14,605 nucleotides of DNA. Source: Paracoccaceae bacterium. GTDB taxonomy: Bacteria; Pseudomonadota; Alphaproteobacteria; Rhodobacterales; Rhodobacteraceae. Every line of letters begins with the position of its first letter. Positions within the stretch are counted from its first letter, which is position 1. The DNA lies in assembly GCA_011525185.1 (NCBI GenBank), contig WTIQ01000209.1, forward strand, positions 1-14,605, read 5' to 3'. The translations under genes were made by a program, and so were the position numbers. The notes beneath the pieces are model-generated. The model was not told the DNA's origin. It searched no databases and worked only from the letters and a program-made list of their open reading frames with translations. This document shows, in pieces, positions 12,875-14,605 of this stretch.

Positions 12875-14605
12875 TTAAAAATCCAGATTCGCCACGCTTA
12901 GCGCATTTTCCTGAATAAACTCACGGCGGGGCTCAACGACGTCTCCCATGAGTTTTGTAAACAGGTTATCTGCTTCAGCGGCGTCTTCGATTTTGACCTG
13001 CAAAAAGGTACGCGCTTCTGGGTCCAGTGTCGTTTCCCAAAGCTGGTCAGGATTCATTTCACCAAGACCTTTGTAGCGTTGAAGTGAGAGGCCTTTTTCG
13101 CCTTCTTTGAAAACCGTGTTCAGCAAATCGAGTGGCCCCAAAACCACTTGTTCCCGATCTTTTCTCACAAGTGTTGCAGGTGTCCCATAGACCTCTTGCA
13201 GACTTTTGGTGAAGCTACCCGTTTTACGTGCCTCGCCAGAGCGCAGCATAGGTCCATCCAAAGTGCGCACTTCTTCAACGCCGCGCAAAATACGAGTAAG
13301 TCGAATACCATGATCTTGGGTAATGCGACCTTGCCAGCCCTTTTCATACTCCAGCGCGATCATATCAAGACGTGCCGCTACTTTATCCGCCGTCCCCTGT
13401 AAATCAGCATCCACAACACCAGGCACAAAGGCACCAGCAATTGCCGCCTGTTCGAGAATATGACGCGGGTAATAGGTCGGAAAGGCGTCTAACACCTGTT
13501 TCAATTGCCGCGCTTCTGACACAACGCGGGCTAGATCAAGTCCAGCCATCTCAGCACCATGCCCGAGCCTCAGGACTGCCCCCTCAATGCCCTGTTCAAC
13601 GAGATAATCCTCTAATGCGCCTTGATCCTTTAAATAAACCTCAGACTTGCCGCGGCTCACTTTATAAAGCGGAGGTTGCGCAATGTAGAGATACCCACCT
13701 TCGATCAACTCAGGCATTTGCCGATAAAAGAACGTGAGTAGCAAAGTACGAATATGAGCCCCGTCGACATCGGCGTCTGTCATAATCACGATTTTATGGT
13801 ATCTGAGTTTTGAAATATCAAATTCATCGCGCCCAATACCCGTTCCCAGTGCCATCACAAGGTTGCCAATTTCTTGACTGTTTAGCATACGATCAAAGCG
13901 TACCCGCTCGACATTAAGGATTTTACCTCTGAGCGGCAGCACAGCTTGAGTTTTTCGGTCCCGACCCGTTTGGGCCGACCCCCCTGCACTATCCCCCTCA
14001 ACAAGGAACACCTCGGTCTTGGAAGGATCTTTTTCAGAACAATCCTTCAACTTCCCCGCCAAATAATTGACATCCATTGCCGTTTTACGACGGGTCAATT
14101 CGCGCGCCTTTCGCGCCGCTTCACGCGCTAGGGCCGCTTCGATAATTTTACCAACGATTTGCTTGGCTTCGTTTGGATGCTCTTCAAACCACTCCGAGAG
14201 CTTTTCATTCACAAGCCCCTCCACCGCGGGGCGCACCTCGGAACTTACGAGCTTATCTTTGGTTTGGCTTGAAAACTTGGGATCAGGCACTTTCACAGAC
14301 AAAACGCAGGTCAAGCCTTCGCGCGCATCATCGCCTGTAAAGTTCACTTTCTCTTTTTTTGCGATTCCACTGGCTTGGGCGTAATTGTTGATGCAGCGCG
14401 TCAAAGCGCCTCTGAAGCCCGCCATATGCGTACCGCCATCACGCTGTGGTATGTTGTTTGTAAAGGGGAGGACATTTTCATGGTAACTATCGTTCCACCA
14501 CATCGCCACCTCAACGCCAATATCATCGCGCTCCCCTGTCATATAAATAGGTTCAGGCATGATAGAGGATTTTGAGCGGTCCAAGAATTTGACAAACTCC
14601 TTAAC
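12875..14605 (-). CDS. gyrB: DNA gyrase subunit B (partial, 5' end outside window)
   Basis: The window holds 576 codons plus stop of GyrB; the ATPase N-terminus lies beyond the right edge. Gyrase uses ATP to introduce negative supercoils, with GyrB supplying the ATPase and TOPRIM parts. The fragment starts VKEFVKFLDRSK in the transducer domain. It has GGTHMAGFRGALTRCINNYA, the TOPRIM blocks EVFLVEGDSAGGSAQTG (about residues 198-214 of the fragment) and IMTDADVDGAHIRT (about 274-287), and the GyrB-type ending RREFIQENALSVANLDF. This ending and the insertion between TOPRIM and the C-terminal block point to GyrB rather than ParE. The residues matching the quinolone-associated Asp and Lys (EGDSAGG and RGKILN) look normal. 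The frame is open to the last base. Confidence 0.97.
   Translation of the reverse strand, partial: VKEFVKFLDRSKSSIMPEPIYMTGERDDIGVEVAMWWNDSYHENVLPFTNNIPQRDGGTHMAGFRGALTRCINNYAQASGIAKKEKVNFTGDDAREGLTCVLSVKVPDPKFSSQTKDKLVSSEVRPAVEGLVNEKLSEWFEEHPNEAKQIVGKIIEAALAREAARKARELTRRKTAMDVNYLAGKLKDCSEKDPSKTEVFLVEGDSAGGSAQTGRDRKTQAVLPLRGKILNVERVRFDRMLNSQEIGNLVMALGTGIGRDEFDISKLRYHKIVIMTDADVDGAHIRTLLLTFFYRQMPELIEGGYLYIAQPPLYKVSRGKSEVYLKDQGALEDYLVEQGIEGAVLRLGHGAEMAGLDLARVVSEARQLKQVLDAFPTYYPRHILEQAAIAGAFVPGVVDADLQGTADKVAARLDMIALEYEKGWQGRITQDHGIRLTRILRGVEEVRTLDGPMLRSGEARKTGSFTKSLQEVYGTPATLVRKDREQVVLGPLDLLNTVFKEGEKGLSLQRYKGLGEMNPDQLWETTLDPEARTFLQVKIEDAAEADNLFTKLMGDVVEPRREFIQENALSVANLDF

Overview
The window looks like a chromosomal segment of an alphaproteobacterium, most probably a marine Rhodobacterales-type organism with modest GC content. 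The grounds are a class I (not class II) lysyl-tRNA synthetase, an EttA and GyrB of alphaproteobacterial type, and several small proteins (DUF4864, TerB-like, a YjbH-type outer-membrane protein, a long beta-helix protein) whose wording I associate with Rhodobacteraceae. The taxonomic call rests on recognition, not on a search. No tRNA, rRNA, CRISPR, insertion sequence, integrase or phage structural cluster is visible, and no stretch longer than about 200 bases lacks a gene.

Left part, positions 1-6665, all on the minus strand. Reading in the direction of transcription the order is lysK, a secreted DUF4864 protein, a large right-handed beta-helix (pectate-lyase-3/GH28-like) protein, a kinase-like protein of unknown function, and a YjbH/GfcD-type outer-membrane exopolysaccharide protein that runs off the left edge. 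The last three could form an envelope or matrix-polysaccharide module. Two of them have a reading-frame problem. The beta-helix gene is split by a frameshift at an A5 run, and one added base would restore a 761-residue protein. The yjbH frame has no usable start with a signal peptide unless a T5 run is one base shorter or a CTG is used. Perfect inverted repeats sit directly before the starts of the kinase-like and beta-helix genes.

Middle part, positions 6781-11180. A TerB-like protein on the plus strand diverges from lysK and converges, with a 4-bp overlap, on dacB (PBP4-type peptidase). dacB follows nadD on the minus strand. ettA (ABC-F translation factor) diverges from nadD across about 190 bp.

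Right part, positions 11170-14605. A LysR regulator overlaps the end of ettA convergently. It is divergent from a secreted SnoaL-like protein and has a perfect 10-bp palindrome with T-N11-A geometry on its own start codon. Two tandem hairpins lie between the SnoaL-like gene and the convergent gyrB, which is cut by the right edge.

Most genes are ordinary housekeeping functions. The parts deserving attention are the kinase-like/beta-helix/YjbH cluster with its broken frames and leader hairpins, and the LysR/SnoaL pair.
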